In this document: piece after piece, positions 50,295 to 61,305 of the stretch
Layout of the letters: each line of letters starts with the position of its first letter
Position numbering within the stretch: the first letter of the stretch is position 1
From: Lachnospiraceae bacterium
GTDB lineage: Bacteria > Bacillota > Clostridia > Lachnospirales > Lachnospiraceae
DNA: 64,000 bases
Reading direction: 5' to 3'
Assembly (NCBI GenBank): GCA_022769665.1
Contig: JALEIR010000079.1
Span: 1 to 64,000 of the forward strand
Notes under the pieces: generated by a model
The model's database searches: none
What the model was told of the DNA's origin: nothing
What the model saw: only the letters and a program-made list of their open reading frames with translations
Program-made: the position numbers and the translations under genes

Positions 50295-50927
50295 TCAAAA
50301 TACTTTTAAATATCCAATCAGAATTCCCGGATTCACATACCCTTCCATCACACATCCCAAAAAGGTCAGAAAAGCAATCACACCCAGCCATCCCAATTTC
50401 TTGACAACAAAAGTTTTGTCTGCCACATGTATGTTCAATCCTCTGGAATAAATCGCCCGGTACAGGTCTTCCCCCCATCCCAGCATCATGATAATTGCCG
50501 GTATATAAAAAAGATACTGGGGAAACATACTGATTATCGCAAGAACAATTCCCTTAATCCCGTATCGGACCGTCAGTGTTGCCAGAAAAATGCCGGAAGA
50601 CATTCCGCACCAAACCGCAGCACCCATGCAGGCGACATATCCAAGGTAGGTAGTTGACAGAACAGCCAGCAGAATCAGCACTTCCATTCTCTTTCGGAAC
50701 ACATAACAAAAAAGAGCATTGCTGTCCACAGTCATATATTTCATCCGATACAGTGTATCTTCATCAAACAGTCCTGTATTTTCCAGCAAAATGCTCTTTC
50801 CCAGATTCATGATAAAAAATCCTGCCAGTATTCCTGCGCAAAACACAGGCACCAGCTTTTTCCCTCCCGAGGGTATTTGTTTTCCAACAATCCGCATCAT
50901 CATGCCCGCCCTTTCAGGTGACCGCAC
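50295..50927 (-). CDS. spoIIM: Stage II sporulation protein M
   Basis: 210 aa polytopic; VFCAGILAGFFIMNL, LILLAVLSTTYLGYVA, IKGIVLAIISMFPQYLFYIPAIIMM. Confidence 0.88.
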   Translation of the reverse strand: MRSPERAGMMMRIVGKQIPSGGKKLVPVFCAGILAGFFIMNLGKSILLENTGLFDEDTLYRMKYMTVDSNALFCYVFRKRMEVLILLAVLSTTYLGYVACMGAAVWCGMSSGIFLATLTVRYGIKGIVLAIISMFPQYLFYIPAIIMMLGWGEDLYRAIYSRGLNIHVADKTFVVKKLGWLGVIAFLTFLGCVMEGYVNPGILIGYLKVF

Positions 50928-51113
50928 ACCCCTTTCGGCTCATACATCTCCGAGCGCCTGTACGCCATACATCGCCGGAAAAATGATGATTTATGTGGGG
51001 CTGTCAAATCATTTCATAATATATGCGGTATATGTGTTCTGTATACCTCCGGCTGTTGAACGAAAACAGACCACCGTATTGTCAGGAAATGACTGATGCA
51101 TTTACCCGTGCCT

Positions 51114-51653
51114 TTACTTTACCGCCTTCTTGGCAGCATAGGTCAATATGCCGCAAATGGTCTTGGAATCCTGAATTTTACAATCAAAAATCATCTGTTT
51201 CAATTCCTCTAAGTCATAAGCTTCCACATTCAGATACTCATCCTCATCCAGATGCTGTTTTCCGGGCTTTAAATCTTTCGCAAGATAAATATCTATCTTT
51301 TCATTGCAAAATGCAACGGTCGTATAAATAGAGTTTAAAAGCTCAACTTCGTCACAGACATACCCTGTCTCTTCCTCCAGCTCGCGCATAGCCGCTTTCT
51401 CAGTCGGCTCTTCCCGTCCGTTTAATCCGCCCGCCGGAATTTCCAGGGTTTCCCGTTCCAGGGCATTACGGTACTGGCGAACCATCAACAGCTTTCCGTC
51501 CTCACGAACCGCAACCACAGCAGCAGCTCCCTTATGATCAATCAAATCCCACTTGGCGGTATTTCCGTTGGGAATCAGCATGGTATCCTGATAATAGTCT
51601 ATAATAGCCCCCTTTGCCACCAATTCTCTTTTCAGTCTCTTATATTCTTCCAT
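51114..51653 (-). CDS. NUDIX hydrolase (ADP-ribose pyrophosphatase-like)
   Basis: Nudix box GGLNGREEPTEKAAMRELEEETGY. Confidence 0.94.
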   Translation of the reverse strand: MEEYKRLKRELVAKGAIIDYYQDTMLIPNGNTAKWDLIDHKGAAAVVAVREDGKLLMVRQYRNALERETLEIPAGGLNGREEPTEKAAMRELEEETGYVCDEVELLNSIYTTVAFCNEKIDIYLAKDLKPGKQHLDEDEYLNVEAYDLEELKQMIFDCKIQDSKTICGILTYAAKKAVK

Positions 51654-51656
51654 CTT

Positions 51657-52946
51657 TTATTGCATCCTTTCCAACAGTTTCTCCACGCTCACAAGTTTTA
51701 CGCACAGTACAAACAAATCTGTAGCCTGTGCCATCTCTTCCGGGGTGGGGAAAGACGGAGCAATACGAATGTTGCTGTCTTTAGGGTCCTTTCCGTAAGG
51801 GTAGGTAGCTCCCGCGCCGGTCAGCACCACACCCGCTTCTTTGCACTTTGCCACAATAGCCTTCGCACAGCCTTCCATTGCATCAAAAGAAATAAAATAT
51901 CCGCCGTTTGGCTTTGTCCAGGTACCGATACCTAAACCTGCCAGTTCCTTCTCCAGTCCATTCTCTACCGCCTCAAATTTAGGCCGCATCAAATCCGCAT
52001 GCTTTTTCATATGCTCTTTCATGCCTTCGATACCCTTAAAATAACGGGCATGACGAAGCTGATTAATCTTATCGTGCCCAATGGTCTGAACGGTCATCTG
52101 GCTCTCGATAAAATCTATATTTTTCAACGAAGACGCAATGGCAGACACACCCGATCCCGGGAAAGTAACCTTTGATGTGGATGCAAAAATGTATACCATA
52201 TCAGGATTTCCTGCCTTTTCACATTCCTCCAGAATATTTAAAATTTCATCCTGCCTGTCCTCATATAAATGATGGATACAGTAAGCATTATCCCAGAATA
52301 TACGGAAATCTTCCGCTGCAGGTTTCAAATTGGCAAATCGCTTCACAACCTCATCGGAATAAGAAATACCTGTAGGATTGGAATACTTAGGTACGCACCA
52401 GATTCCCTTGACAGCCGGATCATTGTTCACATACTTCTCTACCATATCCATGTCCGGTCCGTCATCGTTAAGCGGTACGTTTATCATTTCAATGCCAAAA
52501 TACTCTGTAATTCTGAAATGCCTGTCATAACCGGGAACAGGGCACAAAAACTTCACCTTGTCCAGTTTGCTCCAAGGTGTAGATCCGTTGACACCCTTTA
52601 TCATGGAACGGGACACGGTATCATACATAATGTTCAGGCTGGAATTACCACAGACTACCACATTATCTTTATTGACAGACATCATATTTGCCATAAGTCG
52701 CCGGCATTCTCCGATACCATCCAGGTCACCGTAATTTCGCGTATCATTTCCCAATACGGTTCTCATATCCGAAGCACTGCTAATCACATCCAGCATTGGC
52801 ATAGACAACGCAAGCTGTGAAACACCGGGTTTACCTCTGGACATATCCAGCTTTAACCCTTTTCCCTTTGCGTCCTCGAATTCTTTCTCCAACTGATTTT
52901 TCAAAGACAACAGTTCCTCTTTGCTCAATTCCTGATACGCTTTCAT
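51657..52946 (-). CDS. Class I aminotransferase (aspartate aminotransferase-like)
   Basis: LDMSRGKPGVSQLALSMPMLD, VPKYSNPTGISYSDEVV, ASTSKVTFPGSGVSAIASS. Confidence 0.92.
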   Translation of the reverse strand: MKAYQELSKEELLSLKNQLEKEFEDAKGKGLKLDMSRGKPGVSQLALSMPMLDVISSASDMRTVLGNDTRNYGDLDGIGECRRLMANMMSVNKDNVVVCGNSSLNIMYDTVSRSMIKGVNGSTPWSKLDKVKFLCPVPGYDRHFRITEYFGIEMINVPLNDDGPDMDMVEKYVNNDPAVKGIWCVPKYSNPTGISYSDEVVKRFANLKPAAEDFRIFWDNAYCIHHLYEDRQDEILNILEECEKAGNPDMVYIFASTSKVTFPGSGVSAIASSLKNIDFIESQMTVQTIGHDKINQLRHARYFKGIEGMKEHMKKHADLMRPKFEAVENGLEKELAGLGIGTWTKPNGGYFISFDAMEGCAKAIVAKCKEAGVVLTGAGATYPYGKDPKDSNIRIAPSFPTPEEMAQATDLFVLCVKLVSVEKLLERMQ

Positions 52947-53106
52947 TTCTTCCTCTCATTCTGCCGCTCAGAGCGGCTTTATTTTCGTTCTATGCGCGAA
53001 TATTCTGGCATATTTCCCATGACTCTTACTGGATTATTGTATACAATCATACAGTATGCTTGAATTATCATACTACAAGATGAAAGTTTCTACAAGAGAA
53101 AAATAA

Positions 53107-53139
53107 AAAACCGTCGCACTTTTTATGTACGACGGTTTT
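53107..53139 (-). terminator. Intrinsic terminator of rny
   Basis: Minus strand AAAACCGTCG...CGACGGTTTTTTATTTTT. Confidence 0.88.
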
Positions 53140-53179
53140 CACACTTATGAAATTTTCAAGTCAAAAACTGATATAACGG

Positions 53180-54733
53180 TTATTTTGCGTAATCAATAAC
53201 GCGGCTTTCACGAATAACGTTTACCTTAATTTGTCCGGGATATTCCATTTCAGCTTCAATCTTCTTGGAAATATCACGTGCCAACAAAACCATATCGGCA
53301 TCCGAAATTTGTTCCGGCACAACCATTACACGAACTTCACGACCTGCCTGAATAGCAAAAGATTTATCTACACCTTTGAAATTGTTTGTTATTTCTTCTA
53401 ACTGCTTTAATCTGCTAGTATAGGTTTCCAGTGTTTCCCTTCTAGCTCCCGGTCTTGCAGCGGATATTGTATCAGCAGCTTGTACAATACACGCAATCAG
53501 GGAAGTAGGTTCAACATCACCATGGTGAGATTCTACCGCGTTAATGACAACGGCATTCTCCTTGTACTTTTTACAAAGTTCCACACCAAGTTGAATATGT
53601 GAACCTTCCATTTCATGGTCAACGGATTTACCGATATCGTGGAGCAGACCGGCGCGTTTTGCAAGTCTGACATCCAGTCCCATCTCCGCTGCCAGCAATC
53701 CTGATAACTGAGCAACCTCAATGGAATGCTTTAACGCATTCTGACCATAGCTGGTTCTGAACTTCATCTTACCCAGCAATCTGACAAGTTCAGGATGAAT
53801 TCCGTGAACACCAACCTCCAGTGTTGCGGCTTCTCCCTCTTCCTTCATCATTACTTCCACTTCTTTTTGCGCTTTTTCCACCATCTCTTCGATTCTGGCC
53901 GGATGAATACGTCCGTCCACAATCAACTTTTCAAGCGCAATTCTTGCGACCTCACGACGAATCGGGTCAAATCCCGACAGAATCACTGCTTCCGGCGTAT
54001 CATCAATAATCAAGTCAACACCGGTCATGGTCTCCAGAGTCCGAATATTACGTCCCTCTCGTCCGATAATTCTTCCTTTCATCTCATCGTTCGGAAGCTG
54101 TACGACGGAAATCGTGGTCTCAGAAACATGGTCTGCTGCACATCTCTGAATTGCCGATACCACATATTCCTTCGCTTTTTTGTCTGCTTCTTCTTTGGCG
54201 CGACTCTCCATTTCTTTGATCATCACAGCCGTTTCATGCTTTACTTCATCTTCAACAATTTTCAATAAGTAGTCTTTTGCTTGTTCAGAGGTTAATCCGG
54301 AAATTCGTTCCAGTTCCTGCACACGCTGCTCATTCAGCTTGGAAACTTCTTCTTTCATTCTGTTCAAAGACTCTTCCTTCGCTGCCAAGCTCGCCTCACG
54401 CTTTTCAATAGCGTCTGCCTTTTTATCAATGTTCTCTTCCTTCTGTTGAACCCTGCGCTCATAGCGCTGTGCTTCGGCTCTTCGTTCCTTAATCTCCTTA
54501 TCAAGCTCATTCTTGGTACGAATGGACTCTTCCTTAATTTCAAGAAGCGATTCGCGTTTCTTGGATTCCGCAGTCTTCAGAGCTTCGTCAATAATTTCTC
54601 TTGCCTTATCCTGTGCACTTCCGATGGTAGACGCAGCAGATTTTTTCTGAACGGTAGATACAACAACACCGGTAATCACTGCTGTCAAAACAACGGCTGC
54701 CACAACGATAACAGCTGTTACGACTGGCGACAT
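53180..54733 (-). CDS. rny: Ribonuclease Y
   Basis: N-terminal TM, coiled coil, KH ([45 protein letters not shown]), HD domain ([12 protein letters not shown]). Confidence 0.97.
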   Translation of the reverse strand: MSPVVTAVIVVAAVVLTAVITGVVVSTVQKKSAASTIGSAQDKAREIIDEALKTAESKKRESLLEIKEESIRTKNELDKEIKERRAEAQRYERRVQQKEENIDKKADAIEKREASLAAKEESLNRMKEEVSKLNEQRVQELERISGLTSEQAKDYLLKIVEDEVKHETAVMIKEMESRAKEEADKKAKEYVVSAIQRCAADHVSETTISVVQLPNDEMKGRIIGREGRNIRTLETMTGVDLIIDDTPEAVILSGFDPIRREVARIALEKLIVDGRIHPARIEEMVEKAQKEVEVMMKEEGEAATLEVGVHGIHPELVRLLGKMKFRTSYGQNALKHSIEVAQLSGLLAAEMGLDVRLAKRAGLLHDIGKSVDHEMEGSHIQLGVELCKKYKENAVVINAVESHHGDVEPTSLIACIVQAADTISAARPGARRETLETYTSRLKQLEEITNNFKGVDKSFAIQAGREVRVMVVPEQISDADMVLLARDISKKIEAEMEYPGQIKVNVIRESRVIDYAK

Positions 54734-54894
54734 CTACAGGAGCACCTCCTTTATTCATTTTTCATTGTACATTCTAACAAGCAATTTACAACAGTTAAAT
54801 TTTAAACTCAAATCAAATTAATGTCAAGCATTAGTCTCAATATCTTCCAAATCTATTTCTGTTTTTTTGTTAAATTTGTGCATAATGGTATAAA

Positions 54895-55524
54895 TTAATC
54901 TGTTTCAAAAAAGAATTCTGATTTCAAAACCCTGCGCACAGCTTCTCCGGAGAATCCCTTTCTCAACAGAAAAGCACATATTTTTTGACGTTCCTTCCAA
55001 TCTGCCGTCTCAGGATTAAATTTTCTCTTTTCCAGCAGTGCATGAATCATACTCTCCTCGTCCTGTCTGCCTCCCTTGGCTTCCCATTCTTCCCATGCAC
55101 GCTCCAGCGTTTCCTTGCAAATACCTTTTCCTGTCAAGTCCTGTTCAATTCTTCGTCGGCTTCTGGTACTCTCATGATCCGTGATGTAAGTAACCGCATA
55201 GCGCAAATCATCGGTATAATGAAAATCTGCCACATAGGAAAGAGCCTCCTCTATTATCTTCTCCGGGTATTGGCCTTCCCTGAGCTTATTTCGAAGCTGC
55301 TTTTCGGTATATTCTCGTTTTGTCAAAAGATTCATGGCGCGAAGCTTTGCCCTCTTTGGCAGAACCTCCTTCATTATAGCCTCATAATCCTTTGTGGTAA
55401 TTTCCTCTCCCACACTAATATGATATAAACGAAGTTCGCCTTTGTACAGGACAAAGGCGAACTCACCATCAATCATAACCCTGCTGCGGGATTTGGACAG
55501 TTCCTCTACAGCTGTAACTATCAT
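54895..55524 (-). CDS. recX: Regulatory protein RecX
   Basis: LLTKREYTEKQLRNKLREGQYPEKIIEEALSYVADFHYTDDLRYAVTYI; next to recA. Confidence 0.93.
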   Translation of the reverse strand: MIVTAVEELSKSRSRVMIDGEFAFVLYKGELRLYHISVGEEITTKDYEAIMKEVLPKRAKLRAMNLLTKREYTEKQLRNKLREGQYPEKIIEEALSYVADFHYTDDLRYAVTYITDHESTRSRRRIEQDLTGKGICKETLERAWEEWEAKGGRQDEESMIHALLEKRKFNPETADWKERQKICAFLLRKGFSGEAVRRVLKSEFFFETD

Positions 55525-55532
55525 ATTTTCCC

Positions 55533-56558
55533 TTATTCCTTCCGGGCGGTTTCTTCTTCGGCATTGTCAAAACCGTAATGCGCTCTGACCTTACGGCTGA
55601 TTTCTTCACAGATTTCCGGATTATCCTTCAGATACTGCTTTGCATTTTCACGTCCCTGACCGATTTTGTCACCTTCATAAGCATACCACGCCCCCGACTT
55701 CACAACAATATTCAAATCCGATGCAAGATCCAAAATATCTCCCTCTTTGGAAATGCCTTCACCGAACATAATATCAAATTCTGCTTCTTTGAAAGGGGGA
55801 GCAATTTTATTCTTAACCACCTTCACACGGGTACGGTTACCAATCACTTCACCACCCTGTTTCAGCGATTCAATACGACGTACATCCATACGCACCGAAG
55901 AATAAAACTTTAAGGCACGGCCACCTGTCGTTGTCTCCGGGTTGCCGAACATCACTCCAACCATTTCGCGGAGCTGGTTGATGAATACCACCGTACAGTT
56001 GGACTTGCTGATAACGGCAGTCAGCTTCCGCAGGGCCTGCGACATCAGTCTTGCCTGCAGTCCCACATGACTGTCACCCATATCACCGTCAATCTCCGCC
56101 TTGGGTACCAGTGCGGCAACCGAGTCAACCACCACGATATCAACGGCGCCGGAACGCACCATGGTCTCCGTAATCTCCAAAGCCTGTTCACCGTTATCCG
56201 GCTGAGAAATGTATAAGTTGTCAATATCAACCCCGATATTTTTCGCATATACAGGATCCAGCGCATGCTCTGCATCAATAAATCCCGCGATTCCACCCCT
56301 CTTCTGCACCTCCGCAATCATGTGCAGGGTAACTGTCGTCTTACCGCTGGACTCAGGGCCGTAAATCTCAACAATTCTTCCTTTGGGAATTCCTCCCAAT
56401 CCCAGGGCGATATCAAGACTTAAGGAACCCGTGGGAATCGTCTCCACATTCATCTGTGCGGAAGGGTCTCCCAGCTTCATAACCGCACCCTTGCCGTATT
56501 GCTTTTCAATTTGGCTGATAGCCGCATCCAACGCTTTCAGTTTTTCATCTCTTTCCAT
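55533..56558 (-). CDS. recA: Recombinase RecA
   Basis: [33 protein letters not shown] 56558 with AAAGGAG. Confidence 0.98.
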   Translation of the reverse strand: MERDEKLKALDAAISQIEKQYGKGAVMKLGDPSAQMNVETIPTGSLSLDIALGLGGIPKGRIVEIYGPESSGKTTVTLHMIAEVQKRGGIAGFIDAEHALDPVYAKNIGVDIDNLYISQPDNGEQALEITETMVRSGAVDIVVVDSVAALVPKAEIDGDMGDSHVGLQARLMSQALRKLTAVISKSNCTVVFINQLREMVGVMFGNPETTTGGRALKFYSSVRMDVRRIESLKQGGEVIGNRTRVKVVKNKIAPPFKEAEFDIMFGEGISKEGDILDLASDLNIVVKSGAWYAYEGDKIGQGRENAKQYLKDNPEICEEISRKVRAHYGFDNAEEETARKE

Positions 56559-56579
56559 CTGGAATCTCCTTTTCGTCGG

Positions 56580-56591
56580 GAACAAATGTTC
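56580..56591. promoter_or_regulatory. LexA box (recA 5' UTR)
   Basis: GAACAAATGTTC matches GAAC-N4-GTTC. Confidence 0.85.
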
Positions 56592-56602
56592 TGCCTTTTC
56601 TA

Positions 56603-56631
56603 AGAATAAAACATTTGTTCGTATTTGTCAA
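56603..56631 (-). promoter_or_regulatory. recA promoter with LexA box in the spacer
   Basis: Minus strand TTGACA (56626-56631), 17 bp, TATTCT (56603-56608); CGAACAAATGTTT at 56609-56621. Confidence 0.88.
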
Positions 56632-56867
56632 TTGTAATTTGAATGGCATTTTCTAACTTTCTGTACAATGACATAAAAGCACTTTTTATGTACCTTAAAA
56701 CTCCCTCAAAGGCAATCACCTCCGTCTTCATCAAATTTGTTCTGAAACCTTTGGCGAATGCCGGAATAAAAAGACATGCAACTGCGGGACAATTTGCCCC
56801 ACAGTCACGCAGATTCATAAAAGTATCAGACATAAAAAGTTTAACATAACGCCGCCGTTTAGGCAAC

Positions 56868-58136
56868 TTAATCTTTTTTCCCGAAGGTGACCTTGCTGAA
56901 GTATTCCAGAATACAGTCTCGCATCAGAACCAATGCAGCGGAGACGGCAGACTCTCTCACCTTAGTACGGTTTCCCGAAAAGCGGTACTTCTTCACCGTA
57001 ACCTTCCCCTTCACATTGCATGCAATATATACCAGTCCCACCGGTTTCTCCTCTGTTCCGCCGTCGGGACCCGCAATACCCGTTACTGCAACAGAGACAT
57101 CCGCTTTTGTCAGCAGTACTGCTCCCTTTGCCATTTCTTCCGCCGTCTGTTCACTGACTGCGCCGTATCTTTGAAGTGTCGTTTTTTTCACCCCGACAAA
57201 TCGGCGCTTGGATTTATTGGAATAAGTTATCACGCCGGACTTATATATGTCAGACACTCCCGGTACATTGATAAGTCTTGCCGAGAGAAGTCCTCCCGTA
57301 CAGGATTCCACACAGGTAACGGTCAAATCATTAGCCTGCAGCAGATCAACCACGGCCTTCTCCAACGTTACATCCTGCTCTGTAGAATAAATGTTATTAC
57401 CAAAACGGTTCTTTAATTCCTTGACTACCGGCTTAATCAGCTTCATCGCCGCTTTTTTATCCTCTGCTGCGGCAGTGACACGAATGTGTACTTCACCGGT
57501 CTTGGCATAAGTGGCAATTGTGGGATTTGTCTGGGTATCAATCAAATCCTTTACCATTGTCTCTGCCCTGCTCTCACCCACACCGCATATTTTTACGGTC
57601 TGGGAGCAGATAACCCTGGATGTCAGTTTCGTCAAATAAGGTTCCACGCTCTCTTCAAACATGGGGCAAAGTTCTCCGGGAGGTCCCGGTAGAAGAATCA
57701 CTTTGGCCTCTTTTGTCTCCATGATGGCACCGGGTGCCGTACCGTTATGGTTATCCATGACAATACACCCTTCCGGCAGCATAGCCTGCTTCCAGTTATT
57801 ATCGGTAGGTTCAATACCCTTTTCTTCGAAGTACTTTTTGATTGCCTTTTTGCTGGGTTCATGCAGCACAAGTTGTTTCCCGCAAACCTTTGCCGCAACC
57901 TCTTTTGTCAGATCATCCTCCGTAGGTCCCAGCCCGCCCGACAAAATCACAATGTCCGATCGCTCCATGGCCGTCTTCAACACCATGGTCAATCGCTCCT
58001 CGTTATCGCCCACCACCGTCTGGAAGTAACATGAAAGCCCCAATCCTGCACATTTTTCAGCAAGATATGCTGCGTTGGTATTCACAATATTTCCGAGCAG
58101 TATTTCTGTTCCCACACAGATGAATTCAACCGTCAT
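56868..58136 (-). CDS. cinA: CinA family competence/damage-inducible protein
   Basis: EFICVGTEILLGNIVNTNAAYLAEKCAGLG, SGGLGPTEDDLTKE, CVESCTGGLLSARL, GIAGPDGGTEEKPVGLVYIA. Confidence 0.96.
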   Translation of the reverse strand: MTVEFICVGTEILLGNIVNTNAAYLAEKCAGLGLSCYFQTVVGDNEERLTMVLKTAMERSDIVILSGGLGPTEDDLTKEVAAKVCGKQLVLHEPSKKAIKKYFEEKGIEPTDNNWKQAMLPEGCIVMDNHNGTAPGAIMETKEAKVILLPGPPGELCPMFEESVEPYLTKLTSRVICSQTVKICGVGESRAETMVKDLIDTQTNPTIATYAKTGEVHIRVTAAAEDKKAAMKLIKPVVKELKNRFGNNIYSTEQDVTLEKAVVDLLQANDLTVTCVESCTGGLLSARLINVPGVSDIYKSGVITYSNKSKRRFVGVKKTTLQRYGAVSEQTAEEMAKGAVLLTKADVSVAVTGIAGPDGGTEEKPVGLVYIACNVKGKVTVKKYRFSGNRTKVRESAVSAALVLMRDCILEYFSKVTFGKKD

Positions 58137-58155
58137 TTGTTTTTCTCCTCGTAAA

Positions 58156-58731
58156 TCATTTCTGCTCTTTCATTACATCCTTGTTCTTCACAAGATAATC
58201 CACCAGGGAAATCACAGTCAGCGCCAGTGCAATCCACATGACAATATCCGTGAGAATCCGGATCCAGGAAAACATGGCTCCCAGATTTGCAATCATCAGA
58301 CAGACCATCACCATTTGAAAGGTTGTCTTAAACTTTCCCCAATAGCTTGCGGCAATCACCACATTATTATCCGATGCAATCAGGCGAAAACCGCTGATAA
58401 TAAACTCCCGGCTGATAATAATGATGACTACCCACGCAGGAATACGCCCCATCTCCACCAGGGCAATCAACGCGGCGCAGACCAACAGCTTATCTGCCAA
58501 CGGATCCATAAACTTACCGAAATTTGTCACAAGATTGTACTTGCGTGCAATTTTCCCGTCTATCAAATCAGTAAGACTTGCCACAATGAAAATCGCCAGC
58601 GCTATCATGTCGGGAATCAAAAGATTTTGTCCGAACCACCCCGCTTCGCCACCCAGCAGAATCACCACAAACGGCACAATCAGAATCATTCGGAAAATTG
58701 TCAGTTTATTGGGCAAATTCATTTTATTCAT
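58156..58731 (-). CDS. pgsA: CDP-diacylglycerol-glycerol-3-phosphate 3-phosphatidyltransferase
   Basis: DLIDGKIARKYNLVTNFGKFMDPLADKLLV CDP-alcohol transferase motif. Confidence 0.96.
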   Translation of the reverse strand: MNKMNLPNKLTIFRMILIVPFVVILLGGEAGWFGQNLLIPDMIALAIFIVASLTDLIDGKIARKYNLVTNFGKFMDPLADKLLVCAALIALVEMGRIPAWVVIIIISREFIISGFRLIASDNNVVIAASYWGKFKTTFQMVMVCLMIANLGAMFSWIRILTDIVMWIALALTVISLVDYLVKNKDVMKEQK

Positions 58732-60052
58732 GATATATTTCTCCTCTTAAATCATATTCGTTGGAATCCGTGACAAGCACTTTCACAAAATCCCCCGTCA
58801 TCAGAGTTGCCGTTGTATCCAGAAACAGATATCCGTCCACATTCGGTGCATCGCGATAGGTTCTGGTAACGTAAACATCCTCGTCAGACACCTTTCCCTC
58901 CACCATGACCTCCAGCACTCTGCCCACCATATTTTCCGCCTTTTCAAAGGCAACGGCCTGTTGCAGTTCCATCAATTCATCCCTGCGGGCTTCCTTGATT
59001 TCCTCCGGTATCTGGTCCGGCATTTCCGCTGCCTTCGTATCCTCCTCCTGGGAATAGGGGAATACGCCCAGCCTGTCAAACTCCATCTCATTGACAAATC
59101 GATACAACTCCTCGAAATCCTCCTGAGTTTCTCCGGGGAATCCGCTGATTAAAGTGGTGCGCAGGCAGATATCGGGAATCCGTTCACGCAGCTTTCCGAT
59201 CCACTGTCTCAGCTCCTCCTGATTGGTACGACGCCCCATACGTTTCAGTACCTTGTCCGAGGCATGCTGAATCGGAATGTCCAGATAATGACATACCTTG
59301 GGCTCCGTGGCGATGGTTTCAATCAACTCATCCGTTATTTCTTCCGGATAACAATAAAGGATCCGAATCCAGTAGATGTCACTGATTTTTGCCAGCTCAC
59401 GAAGCAGCTTCGGAAGACACTTTTCTCCATATAAATCAACACCGTACAGTGTTGTTTCCTGCGCTACCAGAATCAGCTCTCTTACCCCTTTTTCACCCAG
59501 TATCTTTGCCTGCTCAACAAGTTCCTCCATGGGAATACTTCGATAATCTCCCCGAACCTTGGGAATAATACAGTAGGTACAACGCTTATTGCAGCCTTCC
59601 GCTATTTTCAGATAAGCAAAGTGTCCTCCCGTTGTCAGGACTCTGTCACGGGCAAAAGGCGGTCTGCAGTTCAAATCCCGATAATGATTCTGTCCTTTTC
59701 CGCCAAGTACTTCTTCCAATGCCTCCGCAATTTCCTCAATGGCCATAGTACCGATAACGGCATCCACTTCGGGAATTTCCTTCTGAATCTCTTCACGGTA
59801 GCGCTGAGCCAGACAGCCGGCTGCAATCAGCGCTTTTATCTGTCCGGATTTTTTCAACTCTGCCATCTCCAGAAGCGTATTGATACTCTCCTCCTTGGCA
59901 TCTCCGATAAAGCAGCAGGTATTGACAACCACAATATCCGCATCGTTCTCGTCATCCGTAAAGGAATAACCCTTCTGCCGTAACATACCCAGCATCATCT
60001 CGGAATCCACCAAATTTTTGTCACAGCCCAGGGATACAAATAAAATATTCAT
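58724..60052 (-). CDS. rimO: Ribosomal protein S12 methylthiotransferase RimO
   Basis: FVSLGCDKNLVDSEMMLGML, AEGCNKRCTYCIIPKVRGDYRS radical SAM CxxxCxxC, TRAM. Confidence 0.97.
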   Translation of the reverse strand: MNILFVSLGCDKNLVDSEMMLGMLRQKGYSFTDDENDADIVVVNTCCFIGDAKEESINTLLEMAELKKSGQIKALIAAGCLAQRYREEIQKEIPEVDAVIGTMAIEEIAEALEEVLGGKGQNHYRDLNCRPPFARDRVLTTGGHFAYLKIAEGCNKRCTYCIIPKVRGDYRSIPMEELVEQAKILGEKGVRELILVAQETTLYGVDLYGEKCLPKLLRELAKISDIYWIRILYCYPEEITDELIETIATEPKVCHYLDIPIQHASDKVLKRMGRRTNQEELRQWIGKLRERIPDICLRTTLISGFPGETQEDFEELYRFVNEMEFDRLGVFPYSQEEDTKAAEMPDQIPEEIKEARRDELMELQQAVAFEKAENMVGRVLEVMVEGKVSDEDVYVTRTYRDAPNVDGYLFLDTTATLMTGDFVKVLVTDSNEYDLRGEIYHE

Positions 60053-60108
60053 AAAAATCTTGCCCCATACATAAAGTAGCTGGCAATTTACCAGCTACTT
60101 CATTTTTC

Positions 60109-60342
60109 CTATTCTTCGTCTCCCAGAATCTTTATCTTGCCTTGGTTCAGTTCTTCTACCGCAATGGAAAGGGGTTTCTCTCCCTTGCCGTCCACAAGAG
60201 GTTCTTCACCGGCAATAATCTGTCTTGCGCGCTTTGACGTTGCCATAACGATGGAATAACGGCTATTAACAACCGGTGCCTCTCCGGGCTCCACCTCACT
60301 GTTTACTACTTTCATTAAATCGGAATAAGACGGATGTAACAT
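60109..60342 (-). CDS. rpoZ: RNA polymerase subunit omega
   Basis: MLHPSYSDLMKVVNSEVEPGEAPVVNSRYSIVMATSKRARQIIAGEEP; ATGA-type overlap with gmk. Confidence 0.92.
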   Translation of the reverse strand: MLHPSYSDLMKVVNSEVEPGEAPVVNSRYSIVMATSKRARQIIAGEEPLVDGKGEKPLSIAVEELNQGKIKILGDEE

Positions 60343-60983
60343 TATTTTGCTCCTTTCGCGAAATCTTTCAATTCCTCTCTGATTTCTTTTATCATTTCCT
60401 GGCATCTGACAGGTGCTCTGCGCGATGCATCCACCAGACGGTGAATTTCCTCTACACACTCATCCAGATTGTCATTTACTACTATATAATCATAGGCTTC
60501 AATGCCTTCTGATTCCTCTGTTGCACGTGCAAGGCGCTGTGCGATTACCTCAGCGCTCTCCGTTCCTCTCCCTTCCAGCCTGCGCTTCAGTTCTTCCGCA
60601 CTTGGCGGTGTCACAAACACCAGCAAACTGTCAGGGAACTTTTCTTTGATTTTCAGTGCGCCCTGAATCTCTATCTCCAAAATGACATTTTTGCCGGCAG
60701 CCATCTGCTCCTCCACGTAAGCTCTGGGAGTTCCGTAATAGTTGCCGCAATACAGAGCGTATTCAATCAGACCGTTATCTACGATGGTCTCTTCAAATTT
60801 TTCCCTTGTGGTAAAAAAGTATTCCACTCCGTCCCGTTCACCCTCTCTGGGTGCTCTTGTTGTCATGGAGATGGAAAGTGCGTATTCATTATACTTTTTT
60901 AATAATGCTTTTACAAGCGTTCCTTTTCCGGCACCGGAAAAGCCGGACAAAACAATCAGGATTCCCTTTTGCTTCATTCTCAC
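60342..60983 (-). CDS. gmk: Guanylate kinase
   Basis: LIVLSGFSGAGKGTLVKALLKKY, SISMTTRAPREGERDGVEYFF. Confidence 0.97.
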   Translation of the reverse strand: MRMKQKGILIVLSGFSGAGKGTLVKALLKKYNEYALSISMTTRAPREGERDGVEYFFTTREKFEETIVDNGLIEYALYCGNYYGTPRAYVEEQMAAGKNVILEIEIQGALKIKEKFPDSLLVFVTPPSAEELKRRLEGRGTESAEVIAQRLARATEESEGIEAYDYIVVNDNLDECVEEIHRLVDASRRAPVRCQEMIKEIREELKDFAKGAK

Positions 60984-60996
60984 ACTTCCTCCAACA

Positions 60997-61275
60997 TCAG
61001 TCTAGCTCCTCCGCTGTACATCCGTCAGGACTGTCCTGTCCCGACTGTACACGCCCCGCCACAGTCTCCGGCAAAAGTGCCGAGAGCACCACCTGACTGT
61101 TTTCCATGACCAGAACGGATTTTGTCTTTCGGCCCTGGGTGGCATCGATTGCCATTCCCTTCTCCTTTGCATTCTGCACCAACCGTTTGATGGGAGCGGA
61201 TTCCGGACTGACAATTGCGATTATTTTTGCGGAGTTGACAATATTGCCGAATCCGATATGAATCAACTGCGTCAT
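60997..61275 (-). CDS. remA: RemA/DUF370 family regulator
   Basis: [64 protein letters not shown]. Confidence 0.93.
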   Translation of the reverse strand: MTQLIHIGFGNIVNSAKIIAIVSPESAPIKRLVQNAKEKGMAIDATQGRKTKSVLVMENSQVVLSALLPETVAGRVQSGQDSPDGCTAEELD

Positions 61276-61305
61276 ATGCTGCCTTTCTTTAAGCCATGCC
61301 TTTTG

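Noticed and set aside
59660-59680. tRNA T-loop-like GTTCAAATCCC
   Set aside because: It lies inside the rimO coding sequence and no cloverleaf could be built around it.
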